Source of the DNA: Kiritimatiellia bacterium
Lineage (GTDB): Bacteria; Verrucomicrobiota; Kiritimatiellia; CAIQIC01; Lenti-01
Direction of reading: 5' to 3'
Length of the DNA: 60,483 nt
Assembly (NCBI GenBank): GCA_017540905.1
Contig: JAFYAC010000006.1
Coordinates: 1-60,483 of the forward strand
Positions 59,001 through 60,483 of the stretch are shown here, piece by piece (positions within the stretch are counted from its first letter, which is position 1; each line of letters starts with the position of its first letter). Below the pieces are notes generated by a model. The model was not told the DNA's origin. It saw only the letters and a list, made by a program, of their open reading frames with translations, and ran no database searches. A program made the translations under genes and the position numbers.

Positions 59001-60271
59001 CCACCGCCATTTCCATCCAGAACGTATCCAAGGCGTACCGGCTCGGGGTCATCGGGCACGGAACCCTCCGCGAAGACCTGCAGAGCTGGTGGGCGAGGGT
59101 GAGGGGGAAGGAGGACCCCAACCGGATCATCGGCAGCAAGGAGGCCATCGAGGGGGATACGCTGTGGGCGCTGCGGGACGTGAGTTTCGACGTGGAGCAG
59201 GGGAGCGTCTGGGGCATCATCGGGGCGAACGGGGCAGGGAAGAGCACGTTGCTGAAGATTCTCTCGCGCGTGACGGCACCGACGAGCGGGCAGATCAAGG
59301 TCCGCGGGAGGGTGGCGAGCCTGCTGGAGGTCGGGACCGGGTTCCATCCGGAGCTGACCGGACGCGAGAACATCTTCCTCAACGGTGCCATCTTGGGCAT
59401 GACCAAGGCGGAAGTGCGGAAGAAGTTCGACGAAATCGTCGCCTTCTCCGAAATCGAGAAGTTCATCGACACCCCCGTCAAGCGCTACTCCTCCGGCATG
59501 TACGTCCGCCTCGCCTTCGCCGTCGCCGCCCACCTCGACCCCGAAATCCTCGTGGTCGACGAAGTCCTCGCGGTGGGGGATGCGGCGTTCCAGAAGAAAT
59601 GCCTCGGCAAGATGGGGGCGGTGGCCAAGGAAGGGCGGACGGTCCTGTTCGTGAGCCACAACATGGGGGCGGTGCGGAACCTCTGTGAAAAGGCTGTTCT
59701 GCTTCAACATGGCCAAATCATTCTCAGGGGGACAAGTCGGGATGTTGTTGACTCTTATCAATCTTCGGTACACGCCAGCGGCGGGGTGCTGGAATCGGGA
59801 AAGCCCATTTCGCGAACGGGCTCTGGGGTCGCCCGTATTACCTATGTCCATCCGTTTTCCCGCTCGGATTGCTCAATTACAGGGTTGTCAACCGGAGAGC
59901 CTCTTTATTTGACGGTGGGTTACGAAACGCAACTCGCTCCCATGCGCGTTTTTCTGGAAATCATATGGATCAACTCGCGAGGGGAGCGCTGCATGCATTT
60001 CAACAGCGGGCGCCTCAACCAGCCCATTGCCCTAGAGACATCTCGCGGCGAGATGGTTTGCCAAATGGACAAATGTCCGTTGATGCCGGGTGATTACACC
60101 GTGGAAATCAAGCTCTATGACATTGGCGGCCAGGTCGCCGACCACGTTCGCGATGCTGCCGTGATTACGGTCCATCCAGGCGATTTCTATGGTACCGGTC
60201 GCCTCCCTGCCCCCGACATGTGTTCCGTCTTGGTGGAACATCGTTTTTTCTCGTCCGTCCAGCAAATCTGA
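58997..60271 (+). CDS. wzt: ABC transporter ATPase, Wzt-like, with C-terminal glycan domain
   Basis: 424 residues. Walker A GIIGANGAGKST is at about 73-84; LLEVGTGFHPELTGREN and YSSGMYVRLAFAVAAHLDPE (signature) follow, with Walker B EILVVDEVLAVGD and switch FVSHNMGAV. After 240 comes a beta-rich Wzt C-terminal domain (SCHASGG-like linker, PLYLTVGYETQL, VFLEIIWINSRGERC, MPGDYTVEIKLYDIGG). In O-antigen exporters this domain recognises the modified chain end. From about 59700 the DNA is more AT-rich, so the chain-recognition part may have a different history. Confidence 0.93.
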   Translation: MTTAISIQNVSKAYRLGVIGHGTLREDLQSWWARVRGKEDPNRIIGSKEAIEGDTLWALRDVSFDVEQGSVWGIIGANGAGKSTLLKILSRVTAPTSGQIKVRGRVASLLEVGTGFHPELTGRENIFLNGAILGMTKAEVRKKFDEIVAFSEIEKFIDTPVKRYSSGMYVRLAFAVAAHLDPEILVVDEVLAVGDAAFQKKCLGKMGAVAKEGRTVLFVSHNMGAVRNLCEKAVLLQHGQIILRGTSRDVVDSYQSSVHASGGVLESGKPISRTGSGVARITYVHPFSRSDCSITGLSTGEPLYLTVGYETQLAPMRVFLEIIWINSRGERCMHFNSGRLNQPIALETSRGEMVCQMDKCPLMPGDYTVEIKLYDIGGQVADHVRDAAVITVHPGDFYGTGRLPAPDMCSVLVEHRFFSSVQQI

Positions 60272-60297
60272 ATCATGTAAAAATCCCGAGGAGTGCT

Positions 60298-60483
60298 ATG
60301 AACAGGATATTCATGCCATTGAAAACGAAGATTGCTGTGTGGCGTAGAGCCAGCCAACGCAAGCGCCGTTTGGCAAAGGATGCAGCCGTCATGGGGAGCG
60401 CGGAATGGGCTGAACGGCTTGGTGGATGGTTCGATGATGTGAGTCAATTTCATGTCTTGCGGGGGGGGGGGGGGGGGGGGGAA
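60298..60483 (+). CDS. Start of an unidentified gene, cut by the window end
   Basis: At least 54 residues before the poly-G artefact, from an ATG behind GAGGAG. MNRIFMPLKTKIAVWRRASQ is basic, followed by MGSAEWAERLGGWFDDVSQF. Too short to identify. Position after Wzt suggests a polysaccharide synthesis or modification gene. Confidence 0.5.
   Translation, partial: MNRIFMPLKTKIAVWRRASQRKRRLAKDAAVMGSAEWAERLGGWFDDVSQFHVLRGGGGGGE
60461..60481. other. Poly-G run at contig end
   Basis: 21 consecutive G's, then GAA. This is typical of low-signal base calls at a contig edge and should not be read as genomic sequence. Confidence 0.8.

Noticed and set aside
60461-60481. Poly-G tract as a biological G-run or quadruplex
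   Set aside because: It sits at the window end and looks like a base-calling artefact.
1-60483. tRNA or rRNA genes
   Set aside because: No cloverleaf with conserved T-loop sequence and no rRNA sequence were recognised by eye in the gaps; a covariance-model search was not possible.

Overview
This is a GC-rich, densely coding bacterial fragment whose gaps are packed with short repeats. The most likely source is an uncultured member of the PVC superphylum, perhaps Kiritimatiellae or a related Verrucomicrobiota lineage. That is inferred from the large secreted TSP3/LamG and YD-repeat proteins, the gene content and the repeat style; no rRNA is present to prove it. The right end stops in 21 consecutive G's, so it is probably a contig end.

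Layout. (1) 1-5523, minus strand: a three-gene run for a secreted LamG/lamin-tail/TSP3 protein, a small alpha-helical repeat protein and the first part of a YD-repeat protein. (2) About 5.6-18.1 kb: an accessory island with six AAA+ ATPases of the DUF4143 type (five on plus, one on minus), a 5'-truncated DUF1016-type nuclease and a RelB/ParE-type toxin-antitoxin pair. Nearly every gap here is filled by two repeat families (modules A and B). (3) 18.1-27.4 kb: two small XRE regulators, a complete diversity-generating retroelement (DGR), an AbiE-type toxin-antitoxin pair and two copies of a composite repeat on either side. (4) 27.4-39.1 kb: a triple zinc-motif protein, an amidohydrolase, a GT9 glycosyltransferase, LemA with a large membrane partner, a PstS-like protein, a SecD-P1-like exported protein and one broken gene. 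(5) 39.3-60.5 kb: mainly housekeeping genes (truB, aroB, dprA, topA, two rRNA pseudouridine synthases, cstA, a radical SAM enzyme, acylphosphatase, VapBC, surE, a pteridine-reductase-like SDR), then a Wzm/Wzt polysaccharide exporter with a Fic gene between its two subunits.

The main system is the DGR at 20008-24610. A membrane- or lipid-anchored formylglycine-generating-enzyme (FGE)/C-type-lectin-fold protein carries a variable repeat (VR, 21207-21335) at its extreme C-terminus. A DGR-type reverse transcriptase (22054-23412, YMDD, LPIGNLTSQ) carries the template repeat (TR, 23118-23246) in its own 3' coding end. The two repeats align over 129 bp with 14 differences, and all 14 lie at template adenines. 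An HRDC-domain accessory gene precedes the RT. Two predicted membrane proteins follow it, and each of these four downstream genes overlaps the next by an ATGA, so they should be translated as one coupled unit. The two membrane proteins are not standard DGR parts and are the best candidates here for undescribed components.

Six genes, three of them repeat-flanked AAA+ ATPases, share a promoter layout that puts the predicted transcription start at or within a few bases of the start codon, which suggests leaderless or near-leaderless expression.
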